A DNA stretch of 64,000 nt from Quercus robur. Its lineage: Eukaryota > Streptophyta > Magnoliopsida > Fagales > Fagaceae. The position numbers were made by a program, and so were the translations under genes. A model generated the notes under the pieces. That model saw only the letters and a program-made list of their open reading frames with translations. It did not search any database and was not told where the DNA came from. The DNA lies in assembly GCF_932294415.1 (NCBI RefSeq), contig NC_065535.1:86520862-86584861 (forward strand), written 5' to 3'. Shown piece after piece: positions 46,956 to 60,800 of this stretch (its first letter is position 1; the number at the start of each line of letters is the position of its first letter).

Positions 46956-48654
46956 AGGTAACCTTTCAAATGAGGAATTATCTTAATTAGGAATTGAGTA
47001 TGACTATGATAGGTAATCAGCTAAAGAGGTGAGCTTGCAGTAGTTGCGAATTTGTTCTGAAGCCTCTTAACATAATTTACAATTCATAACTTCTTATCAG
47101 TATGAAGGTGCTAATGTAATTGTTTTATGATTATTTTGTGAATACTTCTTTGTGAAGTAATTATTTAGAGTGCAGAAATGTTTATGCCTCAATTTTGTGT
47201 TCAGTATATATATATATATATTTTGTATATCCATGTTTTATATATTTTGTATATCCATGTTTTACTTTTATCCATGCTAATCTGGCTTGAGCTATATGGC
47301 TTGTGTTCAATTTGGTGTTGATGAGCAATTTGAGCTAGATAGCTTGCTTGGCTGAAATTGATATACATGTGCGCTAAACAATTTTTGTTTTCCAGTCCCT
47401 TGAAAGGTTCGTGTGTGCTAATTTGCATGCTCCATTAAGCTAGTGGGTGTGAGTTTTATAGTTTTTATTATTATTATTATTATGATTTTTTTTTTTTTTT
47501 TTCTTTCTGGGATTTCTGCACTCGATGGTCAGACTCTAATCAATACTCATTCATTCAGGTACAACTTAATAGTTAAATACCCATTGCTCCATTGATAATG
47601 TATTGATTAGCCCTTGTCATGGATAAGGTAAATAATATCTCTCGTGTACTGGGACCTTGTAGTTGTAGGTCCCCCCAATGTACATGGTCTTGCCCTTGGT
47701 AATAATATTCTAATAACAAAAGGAAAGGAGCCAAAGTAATAAGACAGAATTCATAGGATTTGATGCTAGCTAATGTGGAATGTTGGATGCCTTTCAGACG
47801 GTCAAATGAAGTGAAATGTTTCTTTTACTTCAAGAGTTCCAAGACAGGGTTTGTGTCACGCACATTCAGCTAGGGATATGCTACAAATATATATATTTTT
47901 TTGTTTGGTATTAACAAAGTGTACAAACACGTTCTCGGTCGCTAGTGTCTTCTTCTCTTGGCAAAGAAAAACCCACTATGCATGGATGGAGCCATGGTTG
48001 GACTTTTTTTTGTGGGGGTGGGGGGGGGGGGGGGGGGGTTGTGGGGGGTTTGGCAATGCCCATATATTATTATTATTATTATATATATGGGTTCTAATTT
48101 TAGCAATTTTGTTTTAAAAAATTACACTTTTGCTCCTTTAAAAATATCATTGATTCTTTTCAGAGTATTGTTATAGTCACAAATTTTTCTATAACATTTT
48201 TACAAATGGTTAAAGTAGCAATTTCTTATTGGTTCACATTTAGACTCACCACTTACATTATCAGCAATTTGTAAAAAAGTTTATAGTTCTAACATATTTC
48301 ACATTTTAAAGACTATTAAAAAATATTTATAAGTGTAAAATCTAAAAAAGAAATATGCAAGCCCAAAAAAATTAGTACAACAAAAAAAATTATCAATAGT
48401 AAAACTAAAAAAAATTAAGTCTAATCAACTAATTTTACTTAAAACAAACAATCTGACCCTTAAAAAATTTTAAACAAGCAGCTAAGCAACTAAGTAGCAA
48501 CAAAGTTGAAGGCTGAAGTAATAGCACACAACCGACAGCAAAGCCACCCCCCTAACTCTAAGTTTTGGCTCCGTCCCTGCCACTATGTATGGAGTCATGC
48601 ATTGCAAACATTATGATTTCAAATCACACTGCTTATATATATATATATATATAT
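46956..48654. other. Downstream region of the SRF gene, AT-rich
   Basis: No gene is recognised. It holds a 28-bp doublet (TTTTGTATATCCATGTTTTA twice, 47218-47264), (TA)n tracts and a G-rich tract at about 48014-48053 with a run of about 20 G. Apparent reading frames through the G-run are Gly-rich artefacts. The polyadenylation site was not placed. Confidence 0.6.
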
Positions 48655-48805
48655 ATATTTAATATAAGATAGAAATTTTACTCTAACTTAATCTAAGTGT
48701 ATATGTGTGTGAAGTTCCTTCTTGGAAACTTGAACCTTGGTCTTTACCCCTCACACTTCATAAACATTTATACTTGTGAAGTGATCATTGCACAGAGGGT
48801 ATGCA
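48655..48805 (-). mobile_element. Degenerate SINE related to 38193-38351
   Basis: Plus-strand words AGATAGAAATTTTACTCTAAC, GTGTATATGTGTGTGAAG and CTTGTGAAGTGATCATTGCAC match the SINE at 38193-38351 with many changes. The tail is replaced by a (TA)n tract. Confidence 0.65.
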
Positions 48806-49168
48806 GTAGTTCGCTTATAATTAAAAAACAGTTTCATGTTAATTGTCCTTATATTTATAAAAATATTCTATGATGCAATGTCCAAAAGTAAGAACACTCA
48901 AAATTGTAGACATCTTGCTTACTTCACACTTTTTTTTTTTTTTATTCGTTATAGAATGTACGGAAAGTCTAATTTTCCTTTTTCCCCTTTTAATTTGTCC
49001 ACTTTTATTTCTCCCTTTAAATTTTGTGAAATTAAAAAATGCATGACATTTTAATTCTCTTGTACCATTTTGCTAAATTGGGGGGTTTTTAATATCATAC
49101 TTTGTTAAAGTAATATAGTTGGGCTTTTTAAGCAGCCAATACACATGCCACTCTTTGAAATGTTAGAG

Positions 49169-49217
<49 letters not shown>

Positions 49218-49382
49218 AGAGAGAGAGAGTTTTAATCTATGACATCCACTTCTGATGATACTTTATTATCATCAAACTAAGACATCAATCAGTTTTTGGT
49301 ATATGTGAGAGTTGAATTCCAGATCTTTTATTCAACTATCAGAGACTTAAGTCCCATATTGTTTTCGGTCTGGATTCTCAAA

Positions 49383-49413
<31 letters not shown>

Positions 49414-50022
49414 TTTATTAGAAACTTTACAGTTGAGTTAATTGGAACTCAAAAAATGTCAGAGATTAGACTTAAGATTGTTGCAAGAGTTGAGTTTGGA
49501 ACTTCTATCAATATTATGGTACATTGGTTGTTATTGTTGTTTTTTCTCCTAGGTAGTGAATTGAAATATCGTAATGAGCAGGTGAAATAGGATTAGAAAT
49601 GGTGAGGAAGAGTTTTGAGAAAATTGGGTTTTAAGAAGTGGGTGGTTGGCTAACTTTGAGTCAAATTAAAGTGAGAACAACACGACCTTTTGAGGTGGGT
49701 CTAAAACTAAGCCATGTTCCATCGTGAGAAAAATAACGTCATGTTATCTCTTGCTCAAAATCATTAATGAGTGAATAATAAATTAAATCCAAAAGAAGTG
49801 GATACTTGAACACGAGTGATGGTAGTAAAAAAAAACCATGATCCCACATTGGAAAGGTTATAAACATTTTGTGGGTTTATATACCATGACTTAAATCACT
49901 ATTTGAGGGATTAAATCTATCTTAAAAGACAATGTAAAACACTAATCAAAAACAAATTTTCCATTATGTTTTCTTTTGTCAATAAGTTTTACACCAGAAC
50001 AACACATATGTACGTACGTATG

Positions 50023-50069
<47 letters not shown>

Positions 50070-50519
50070 TGATAAGAACACATATTCTGTTTTATAGTAT
50101 ATTGTTTATACCCAACAAGATTTCTCTCCCTCCTTTGTCAAACCCAATGTTTTGAATTCCATTCCATTTCGGTTGGAATGGTCGAAATTTTTTGTTTCGG
50201 AGGGTAGTCCAGTGCAAGTGACCCCCTTGTTTTGCATCGTCCTAAATTTCGGCTAGTGCTGGCTAAATTTGGCATTCCAGGTGAAATTTTGGTATTTTCG
50301 AACGAAATGTGCATTCCGGGTTGAAATATGAATATAAGAAAATTTATAGACTGTGAGAGAGTGAAATCTTGGGAAGAAAGGAGGAGGGAGAAAAAAATAA
50401 AAGAAAAAACTTGACAAAAAGGAAACTATGAACCTAGATCTGCAACAAGAAAACACCAGCGTAAGAATTGAGAAAAACTTATTTGAAGGTGATAAAGATG
50501 GTGGGTGGAAGTAATGGCA
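48806..50519. other. AT-rich intergenic stretch with homopolymers
   Basis: No gene is recognised. It has a T-run of about 48 at 49169-49216, (TA)n at 49391-49414 and (TACA/TATA)n at 50008-50070. Around 50150-50340 lie words such as CCATTTCGGTTGGAATGG and CATTCCGGGTTGAAAT, which look like a piece of a dispersed repeat of unknown type. GATCCCACATTGGAAAGG near 49840 resembles an LTR-type motif but no pair was found. Confidence 0.5.
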
Positions 50520-53500
50520 GACTATGATTTTAGGGGGGTTTTTACTGTTCTAGTGATTTCAGGGGTATTTTTGTCATTTTAGATATTTTTGGACGATTTT
50601 GGTCATTTCGAGGTTTCCCAGGGGGTATTTTGGTCATTTTCATAAGATTTAGGGTATTTTTGGTAATTTTAGAGGTTACATGGGTATTTTGATCATTTTC
50701 TAGATTTCAAGTATTTTTTTAGATTTTAGGGGTAATTTGGTCATTTTGGGTCTTCCATGTGGTATTTTTTGGATCAAGGTTAATTTTGGCATTTTTTTTG
50801 GAGTTTTGCTATTTTCAATCAATTTGTTATTATAATAAATTTAATTATTTTTAAGAATGTTTATTTATCAATTATATGAATGCTACATTCTTGGATTATG
50901 ATTGAAATGTAATTTAATGAACCAAACACCTTAATGTCAATTATACGAATGCTACATTCATGGATTATGATTGGAATGTAATTTAATGAACCAAACACCT
51001 TAATGTCACATTAAAGTAATGTGATCACATGAATCTAAGATTATGATGATATAGCATTACACTTTGATGTAACATCAAGCGAACCAAACGCCTCTTTGAT
51101 GCGCTCTTGATGTGATGCACACCACCTTAATGTAACATTAAAGTGTTTGGTTCATTTAATTCTTTCTAACATTACCATAATTTAAGATTACAAATTATAT
51201 CACATCAATTTCTCAAATGGGGGTGATCTTACATTATTTTTGGTGGAGACGTAATAATTTATTGAATTGACAAAATTGCCCATACTAAAAAATATTTATT
51301 TTACCCATGAGAATTACCAAAAAAAAAAACCTCTAAAATACCCCAAAACCTTTATAATGACCAAAATATCCTTAGAACTGCCAAAATAACTAAAATGCAC
51401 TACGAATGTCCAAAATATCCCAAAAACCTAAAAAAAAGACCAAAATACCCCCCAAACCCTCCAAAATGACCACAATACTCCCCCTCCCCCTCCCCTCCCC
51501 CCACAAATTTCAAATGACCACAATACCATTGAAACCTCAAAAAAAAAAAAAAAAAAAACAAAACAAAAAAAACAAAAACAAAAATACCCTCCAAAACTCT
51601 AAAAATGAAGAAAATACCCCTAAACCTAAAAAATGGCTAAAATACACTCGAAACTTCTCAAACAACCAAAATACTATTGAAACCCCCTGAGCCCTCTAAA
51701 ATGACAAAAATACCCCCAAAACCTAATAAATTACTAAAATAACACTGAAACCTCTCAAACGACCAAAATACCCTAAAACCTCTAAAATGACCAAAATACC
51801 CTCAAAACATCTAAAATGGGCAAAAATACCTTGATACCTCTAAAATGACGAAAAATACATTGTAACCTCTAAAATGAAAAAAATACTCTCGAAACCACTA
51901 CAATGACTAGAATACCTTCGAATCCTCAAAAATGACTAAAATACCTCTAAAACCTCTAAAACAACGAAAATAGTCCTAAAACCACTATAATAATAAAAAT
52001 ACCCCTGAAATCACTAGAATGACCAAAATACCACCCCCCCTGCCCAAGAAACCATAAAAATGACCAAAATACCCCAAAACTTCAAATTAACCAAAAATAC
52101 ATTTAAACCACTTGAATGACCAAATTATCTCGAAACCTCTAGAGAGACCATAAAAACCTTGAAAATAGTATAATGATCAAAAATACCCTGAAACCTCTAA
52201 AAGACCAAAATACCCCTAAACCTGTAAAATGATTAAAAAAAAGAATACCCCCAATGTCACAAAAATGACCAAAATGCTCATAAATCCTCTAGAATGAGCC
52301 AAAAAAAAAACCCTGAAACCTCTAAAATGACCAAAATACCACGATATCGCTAAAATGATTAAAACACCCCAAAACTTGTATAATGATTAAAATAACCCAA
52401 AATTGCAAAAATGACCAAAATGTCATCAAAACCTCTAGAATGAGCACAAAAACCTGAAACCTCTAAAATGGCCTAAATATCCCAAAACCATCTAACTACC
52501 TTGAAACTTTTAAATTGGCCTAAAATACTCGAAACCTTCAAAATAACCAAAATATTCGGGTTATATTGTGTCATTTAGTGGTTTTAGGGGTATTGCGGTC
52601 ATTTTTGAGGTTTTAGGATATTTTTTGACCATTTTAGTGGTTAAAGAGTATTTTGGCCATTTTAAATATTTTAATATATTTTGGTCATTTTGAATATTTT
52701 AAGGGAATTTTGGTCATTTTAGTGGTTTCGGAATATTTTGGTCATTTTATAGGTTTTTAGGGATTTTGGACAGTTTAGAGGTTTCATGGGCATTTTTGGT
52801 CATTTGAGGTTTTAGGGGTATTTTGTTCATTTGTTAGATTTTGGGGGGATTTTGGTCTTTTTAGCGATTTCGAAGTGTATTTTAATCATTTTAGATGTTT
52901 GTGGTATTTTGGTCATTTTTGAGGTATCGAGTTTTTTTGCTCATTCTAGCGGTTTTAGGGGTATTTCGGTCATTTTTGAGGTTTTGGGGTTATTTTAGTC
53001 ATTTTAGAGATTTTGGGGCAATTTTGGTCATTTAAAATGTTTCGAGGTATTTTTTTTGTTGTTTTGATATTTTGGGGGTATTTTGGTAATTTTAGTGATT
53101 TCGAGGGTATTTTGGTAGTTTTTTTTTATTTTGGGAGTATTTAAGATTGTTCTAGTGATTTCAAGTTTATTTTTGTCATTTTAGAGATTTTTGGATGATT
53201 TTGGTCATTTTGAGGTTTTGGGGGGGATTTTGGTCATTTTAATAAGATTTAGGGTATTTTTTGGTAATTTTAGGTATTTTGGTCATTTTTTAGATTCAAG
53301 GGTAATTTGGTCATTTTGGACCTTCCATTGGTATTTTTTGGTTCAAGGGTAATTTTGGCTTTTTTTTGAAATTGGTGATATTTTCAATCAATTTGTTATT
53401 ATAATAAATTTAATTATTTCTAAGAATGTTTATTTATCAATTATATGAATACAACATTCTTGGATTATGATTGGAATGTAATTTAATGAACCAAACACCT

Positions 53501-55900
53501 TAATGTCATATTAAGGTAATATGATCACATGAATCTAAGATTACGATTATATAACATTACACCTTGATGTAGCATCAAGCGAACCAAGCGTCCATGTGCC
53601 CTTGATGTGATGCACATCACCTTAATGTGACATTAAGGTGTTTGATTCATTTAATCTTTTCTAACATTACCGTAATCTAAGATTACAAATTATATCACAT
53701 CACCTTCTCAAATAGTGGTGACCTTACATTATTTATTGGTAGAGATGTACAAATTTATCGAATTGACAAAATTGCCCATTCTAAAAAAATATTTATTTTA
53801 CCCATGAGAATTACCAAAATATCAAAAAAAACTCTAAAATACCCCAAAACCTCTAAAATGACCAAAATACTCTCAGAATTGCCAAAATGACTAAAATACA
53901 CCATGAATGTCCAAAATATCCCAAAAACCTAAAAAAATGACCAAAATGCCCCCAAACCCTCCAAAATGACCACAATACCCACAAAACTTTTCAAATGACC
54001 AAAATACCATTAAGACCTCAAAAAATACAAAAATACCCTCGAAACCTCTAAAAATGACCAAAATACCCCTAAACCTAAAAAAATGACTAAAATATACTCG
54101 AAACCTCTCAAAAGACCAAAATACTATTGAAACCTATAAAAAGACAAAAATGCCCCCGAACCCTCTAAAATGACGAAAATACCCCCAAAACCTAATAAAT
54201 TGACCAAAATACCCATAAACCTAAAAAATGACTAAAATACACTCAAAACCTCTCAAAAGACCAAAATACTACTGAAATCTAAAAAAAGACAAAAATACCC
54301 TCGAACCCTCTAAAATGATGAAAATACCCCCAAAACATAATAAATTACTAAAATAACATTGAAACCTCTCAAATGACCAAAATACCCTAAAACCTATAAA
54401 AGGACTAAAATACTCTCAAAACCTCTAAAATGAGCAAAAATACCTTGATACCTCTAAAATGATGAAAAATACCCTAAAACCTCAAAAATGACAAAAAATA
54501 CCTTGTAACCTCTAAAATGACCAAAATATTCTCGAAACCACTAAAATGACCAAAATACCCCAAAACCTCTCAGATGACGAAAATAGTCTACTATAATAAG
54601 GAAAATACTCCCGAAATCACAGAATGACCAAAATACCACTGACCAAAATACCCTAAAACTTCAAATCAACCAAAAATACATTGAAACCACTTGAATGACC
54701 AAATTATCTTGAAACCTCTAGAGAGACCAAAAATACCTCGAAAACAATAAAATGACCAAAAATACCCCAAAACCTGTAAAATGATTAAAAAAAAAAAAAC
54801 CTTCAATGTCATAAAAATGACCAAAATGCCCTCAAATCCTCTAGAATGAGCAAAATATCACGAAATCGCTAAAATGATCAAAATACCCCAAAACATGTAA
54901 AATGATTAAAATACCCCCAAAATTGCAAAAATGACCAAAATACCATCAATACCTCTAGAATGAGCACAAAAACTTGAAACCTCTAAAATGACCTAAATAT
55001 CCCAAAACCATCTAAATGACTAACTACCTTGAAATTATTAAACTAGCCTAAAATACTCGAAACCTTCAAAATAACCAAAATTTTGGGGTTATATTGTGTC
55101 ATTTAGTGGTTTTAGGGGTATAAAGAGTACTTTGGCCATTTTAATTTTTTAATTTTTATATTTCAGTCATTTTATAGATTTCAAGGGAGTTTCGGTCATT
55201 TTAGTGGTTTCAAAATTTTGGTCATTTTATAGGATTTTCGGTATTTTGGACAGTTTCAAGGTTTCGTGGGCATTTTTGGTCATTTGAGGTTTTAGGGGTA
55301 TTTTGTTCATTTTTTAGATTTTGGGGGTATTTTGTTCTTTTTTGCGATTTTGAAGTGTAATTTAATCATTTTAGATGTTTGTGGTATTTTGGTCATTTTC
55401 GAGATATCGAGTTTTGTCTGCTCATTCTAGCAGTTTCAGGTGTATATCAGTCATTTTAGAGGTTTTGGGGTTATTTTGGTCATATTAGAGATTTGGGGGC
55501 AATTTTGGTCATTTAAAATGTTCAGGGTTTTTTTTTTTTTTGGTCGTTTTGATATTTTGGGGGTATTTTGGTAATTTTTTGATTTCGGGGGTATTTTTTT
55601 TACCATTCTAGTGATTTTAGGGGTATTTTTGTCATTTTAGAGATTTTTGGATGATTTTGGTCATTTGGGTTTTTTTGGGGGGGGGTATTTTAGTCATTTT
55701 CATAAGATTTAGGGTATTTATGTTAATTTTAGAGGTTACATGGGTATTTTGGTTATTATTATTTTTTATTTCAAGTATTTTTTTAAGGTTTTATGGGTAA
55801 TTTGGTCAGTTTAGGTCTTCCATTGGTATGTTTTGCTTCAAGGGCAATTTTGGCATTTTTTGGAGTTGATGTTATTTTCAATCAATTTGTTTTTATAATA
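50520..55900. repeat. Inverted minisatellite complex: 29-bp repeats in alternating orientation, ~2.5-kb higher-order units
   Basis: The unit is about 28-30 bp, in one orientation like GGGGTATTTTGGTCATTTTA GAGGTTT and in the other its complement. Orientation blocks are: forward 50520-50820, spacer to 51270, reverse 51270-52555, forward 52560-53340, spacer to 53780, reverse 53780-55085, forward 55090-55850. Landmarks such as TTCTAGTGATTT recur at about 50545, 53150 and 55604, so a block of about 2.5 kb is itself tandemly repeated. The frames seen in it are low-complexity translations. Confidence 0.9.
50820..51270. repeat. Spacer of the minisatellite complex with an internal foldback, copy 1
   Basis: It holds AATGAACCAAACACCTTAAT and, near 51140, its inverted copy (TTAAAGTGTTTGGTTCATTT), forming a foldback about 230 bp across. 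A 68-bp piece is doubled here (50872-50938 and 50939-51007). The equivalent spacer at 53340-53780 has a single one. Confidence 0.75.
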
Positions 55901-55954
55901 AATTTAATTATTTCTAAGAATGTTTATTGATAAAATAAATGCAATCAATCTTTT

Positions 55955-56122
55955 CCTTATTAATAAAAAATAAATTATTAATTATTCCAAAAGTTTTATT
56001 CGTTAGAAAATGATGAATTTAATTGTTTAACAAATATTCCAACACTGTTTCATAAGTGGAGCTCAACACGTGAGATTTTTAATTTTTTGAATGGGAGGAA
56101 TTGAGGACCATATAATCAAGGT
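55955..56122. repeat. Shared block Y, second copy
   Basis: It matches 2282-2492 in the same orientation (GATGAATTTAATTGTTTAAC, GGGAGGAATTGAGGACCA). Copy B follows about 1.7 kb to the right, as copy A follows the first block Y. Confidence 0.7.
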
Positions 56123-56600
56123 TTTCAGACCCGGACCGTTCATTGAACCGTAAAAGGGAGAGGTTCAAGGTTTTTGAGGTCGAACCGAGGTCTAATTTAA
56201 GGTTATAAAAAAAGGATCATAAATAGTATTAAATTTAAGTAAGAATTTTAATATGTGACTAATTACGTCTACTTTAAAAAAACAAAACTAATTATTTATA
56301 TTTTTATGATAAAAATTGTGTTTAATTTTAAATGTATCCGTATGTATACATGTGTTACATGCTATTTTTTTTTTTTTAATAATTTGACTAATAATTTATA
56401 TTTTTATAATAAAAATTGTGTTTAATTTTAAATGCATCCATACGTTTACACGGGTTACATGCTAGTATATATAAATTATAACATGTAATGGGGTGTAATA
56501 TATAAAAAGTAATACTTACTTCAAGTATTTTCATTAAAAAAAAAAGATTTTTAAAAGTATTTTTTTTAATCTTTTTATCTATACAAATCTATCATTCTAT

Positions 56601-56631
<31 letters not shown>

Positions 56632-56632
56632 T

Positions 56633-56664
<32 letters not shown>

Positions 56665-57632
56665 TTATTAATATTTTTTAAGGTGATCATCCTTCTAACT
56701 TTTGTTATAGTGTGTTATATTTGCCGAATATGCAACTAAACTTTATAAGTTTCAAATTAATTATTCAAATTTCTCATCTCTTAAGGAATATGGAGAAAAT
56801 CATGATAATCAAAACTCATTACAAAATTACAATGTTATCTTAACCAAAATTAAAATGAAACCAAAGGAATAAAAGATAAACTTTATAATAATTTATTATT
56901 CAAACAATTGGTAGGCATATTCAAATTCATAGCAATGTAGATTGTGTTTTAATATAAACCCAAATTTCTATTTCCCAAAAAAAAAAAACTAAGTATTAAC
57001 TCAAACCATAATTCAACCAAAACTATAAAAGGAAGAGAGAAGACCTTGTAATGGGAATTTGAAAAAAACAATACCAAAACACATTTTAAAAAAAAAACCA
57101 TCAACCTTAATTAGAGTTATAAGAAAGAAAAAAAATTCACAGAGAGAGAGAGAGAGTACTCATATATGGATTGAATGAAAAAAATGATATCAAATTTATA
57201 CAAAATAAAATGGGAAGAAAAAGAGTCAAATTATAAGAAAGAGAAAATGATGAAGAAATTTTAACGGTGAAGTAGAGAGTAGTGGAGGAGGTAAAGAGGC
57301 AAAGAGGGAAGGGAAATGTTGGAGAAAATCTAACTGTAGGTGTGGATTAATAGAGAGAAGAAGAGGTTTTTGTTTTTGTTATTATTATTTTTTTTTGAGA
57401 GTAGTGAGAAAAAAAGTTTAAAGGAGAAAATAAGTGGATGATGTGGCTCAATGATTGAGTAGTAAAATTTATTGCATATATATATATATATATATATATA
57501 TTTCGAATGATGAAAAGAAAATGACACTCAATGTTTAAAGGAGCTTTCAATATAGACAATAGATAATTAGAGTTTATGATGGCGTGTAGTGCATCACGTT
57601 GGCCACCAATAATTAATTTTGCAATGGACAAT

Positions 57633-57660
<28 letters not shown>
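56123..57660. other. Very AT-rich stretch left of copy B
   Basis: No gene is recognised. A segment of about 108 bp (ATAAAAATTGTGTTTAATTT and surrounding text) is doubled at about 56290-56465. (TA)n tracts lie at 56601-56660, 57476-57500 and 57633-57663. This piece is absent between block Y and copy A. Confidence 0.6.
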
Positions 57661-57667
<7 letters not shown>

Positions 57668-57808
57668 TTTGGCCAAAGGAAGATGAAGGCAATAAGGTGT
57701 ATGAATTTGTGATGAGGCTTCCAAGCACAAATATTAACATGAAGTAAGAAAAATCAAAGCTTTACACTTTCTTTCATACTTTAAATATTTCCACAGTCAT
57801 CAGCAGTC

Positions 57809-60800
57809 TCATCGGGGTACTACCTGAGAAATTGTTGCATCATCTACTGAACACATCTTTTCCTGCAATAGACATTTTTCTTCCTCATTTTCATCTCTTT
57901 GAATCGAAAAGGCAGGCTTTTTAGGATTGTTGATGGCTCCAGTTTCATTCTTGAGCATTGAAGAAACCTCTAACATGGATGGTCTATCAACAGGGTTTTC
58001 CTGGACACATAAGAGGGCCACTTGCATGCATCTTAGGAGTTTATAATAAGAACAAGAATCATCCAGTGATGGATCAATAAACTCAAACCCTCTGCCCTCT
58101 TTCCACAGCTCATATGCCTGCAATAATTACCACATTTATAGCTCAAATACAAAACTTCAAATTACAATAATCTAAATCACAATATGCTAGAATCATAGAA
58201 AGTATTACCAAGTAATTCACTTACATAGTCTAAAAGGTTCAAATTATCATGTGTCCCATAATAACGTGTATTTCTCTTGCCACTTATGATTTGCAAAAGT
58301 AGAACTCCAAAACTATAAACGTCGTATTTCATGGAGTATATTCCTTTTTTTACATATTCCGGAGGAACATAACCACTGCAAAGCATGTCATAATGAAAAC
58401 GATGAGTATTCCAAAAAAAAAAAAAAAAGTTGTATATTTCATTAACGGGCATTTTACTTACTATGTTCCAACAATCCGACTTGTGTTTGCTTCATGTTCA
58501 TCCTTTCCGAAAATTCTAGCCAACCCAAAATCTGATATCTTAGGAATCATCTCATTGTCCAGTAAAATGTTACTAGCCTTTAGATCACGGTGAACTATAA
58601 TAAAATTTGAGTATTCTTGGAGATATAGAAGGCCCTGAGTAACGCCTTCAATGATGTCTACACGTTTCCTCCAATCTAAAAGAGAGCATCTAGGTGGATC
58701 TGCAGCAAGTCAAATGAGTACTTTATTAGTTATTAAAAAATGTGGGGGAATGAAATTCACAAATAATGACCCCTCTTTGAACTTAATTGTCTAGATTTGG
58801 TTCTTTGAAGCGTATATGAATGCCATCCTCTTGGGGATGTTGTGGAAATGGTTAGACCCATTTAAGCTTTTGAGTAAAAAATTACAGGTTGCTCAGCATA
58901 TGCATGCAAAAACTATGATGCGAAGTATGAAAATCAATTTGCTGACCAAAGAGGTAGAGATCCAAGCTTCTGTTTGGCATGTATTCATAGATCAACATAT
59001 TTTCTTCTCTCTCAGTGCAATATCCCAAAAGTCTAACTAGATTTACATGTTGCAGTCTTGCTGTAAGTGTAACCTCATTTTTGAACTCTTCAAGGCCTTG
59101 GTTTGAAGTTCTTGAAAGTCTCTTTACTGCTATCTCCTGTCCATTCCGTAACTTGCCCTATGAAACCAACATTCATTGTTAGTATTATATGCCAAAGATA
59201 GACATTTGAGCCATACACAATTCTGATCATTATTTACCCCAATAATATTATCTGATATAACTAACAGTTGAAATATAAAGTGCACAAACAGACACACGTG
59301 CTAATGTCTAGTCCCTTTCATGGTGCAGCTGTTCAGAGAAAAGATGATAGCTAGAAGGAAGGGTAAGACAAACAAATTGGCTATTTGGTATGAGGTCTTA
59401 AACTAACACAAACATTGTTCAGAAGACAATGCTATCAGCATAAGAATCCTCATAAAGAGTTGGAGATTATCTGTAGCAATCTCTTGCAGAAGGGTTGCTT
59501 ATGTATTCAGCGAAAAATGGAAAAGAAAAAATGGTTGCTTATGTCTTCAAGTTAATATTACATAATAATTTTGATGGGAGGGGGATTTTAACCCTAGATG
59601 TCTCATTTGGAAACACTAGGAGACGCCAACCAATTGAGCTACAAAACTCTTGGCAATATTACATGATATTTTAAAGGGGAATTCTATAAATTGTGTCAAG
59701 CGTGCCTTTTATACAGAGTTAAGCACAGAAAAAGTAATGCACTTATTGTGGTTGGAGAATTTTAATAAGCAAATAGAAGATCTGAAACCTTCAAATGGGA
59801 TGAAAATAAAACGAAGTGATTCCTCACCCAACTTAACCTGATCTCCCTAGTTTCCACGATCTGACATTGATGGACAGGTTTTTTTTTTTTGGGTTAAATA
59901 GTATTTGGACACTATTTTAAAATCAATATCCACATAAAGCATTAAACAATGGATGAATTGCCAAATAATACCTTGTAAACAGGTCCGTATCCACCTTCGC
60001 CAAGCTTATTCTCACTTGAAAAGTTATTGGTAGCTGCATTAATGGCAGAATAACTGAATACTTGCAGATTAGAAGCATTGCCGTTAAGGTCTTCAGCAGC
60101 TAATATTTTAATTCGGACTTTATATAATAATCTTTTGACACTATCTATACAGCCTGTAACCAAAAAGAAAGACAAGAGAAATGTTTAGCATCTCCATCTT
60201 ATATATGGTTGTTGTGAACTTTATCATGAGGTGGTCTCAGAGTTGCAAAAATTACATCTTGACTTGATGACTCTGCTCTGTATGTAACATATAATGCTGC
60301 TCAGCAGAAGCGTGACTGCAACGGCTGTAGGCAGAATTATTAACAATCTATGACTCTTATTATGTTGATCCTCATCTTCCCCTTGAGCTGCAAAGGTATT
60401 TCAATTATGTTGATTAGAATGTCTCAAGAGGATGCGTAATACGTGCGCATGGGCAGGCCACAAGAATATAACGATAAACTAGAATATTACAAGAATAAAT
60501 AATTTGTGATCAAATTCAGAACCAGGCCTTTGGGCAAAAATGTAATGATAGAGTTCTTATCCCCTTAAATGTAATTTTATATATGGTCTGAATTCTAATT
60601 TAACCACCATTAACTATATTTCTGATATATCAGTCTCTTCATGTGGCAAGTACAAGCTCAATGAGATATCAAAGCCAAAGCATGAACTCTGTTTTACTAA
60701 ACAAATGATTATGATATTCAACCCCTGTTCCCTAATTTCGCAATTTTAGCAAGCAGTTAGTTGGGGTCACAACCGAAACCTGAGTCTGTCTCCAATTGTT

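Noticed and set aside
47851-48176. Glycine-rich protein
   Set aside because: The frame is a translation of a G homopolymer and adjacent (AT)n sequence.
49820-49990. Solo LTR suggested by CCCACATTGGAAAGG
   Set aside because: No TG/CA ends, target duplication or partner could be found by eye.
51406-51690. Lysine/proline-rich protein of 94 codons
   Set aside because: It is a chance frame through the A-rich strand of the 29-bp minisatellite.
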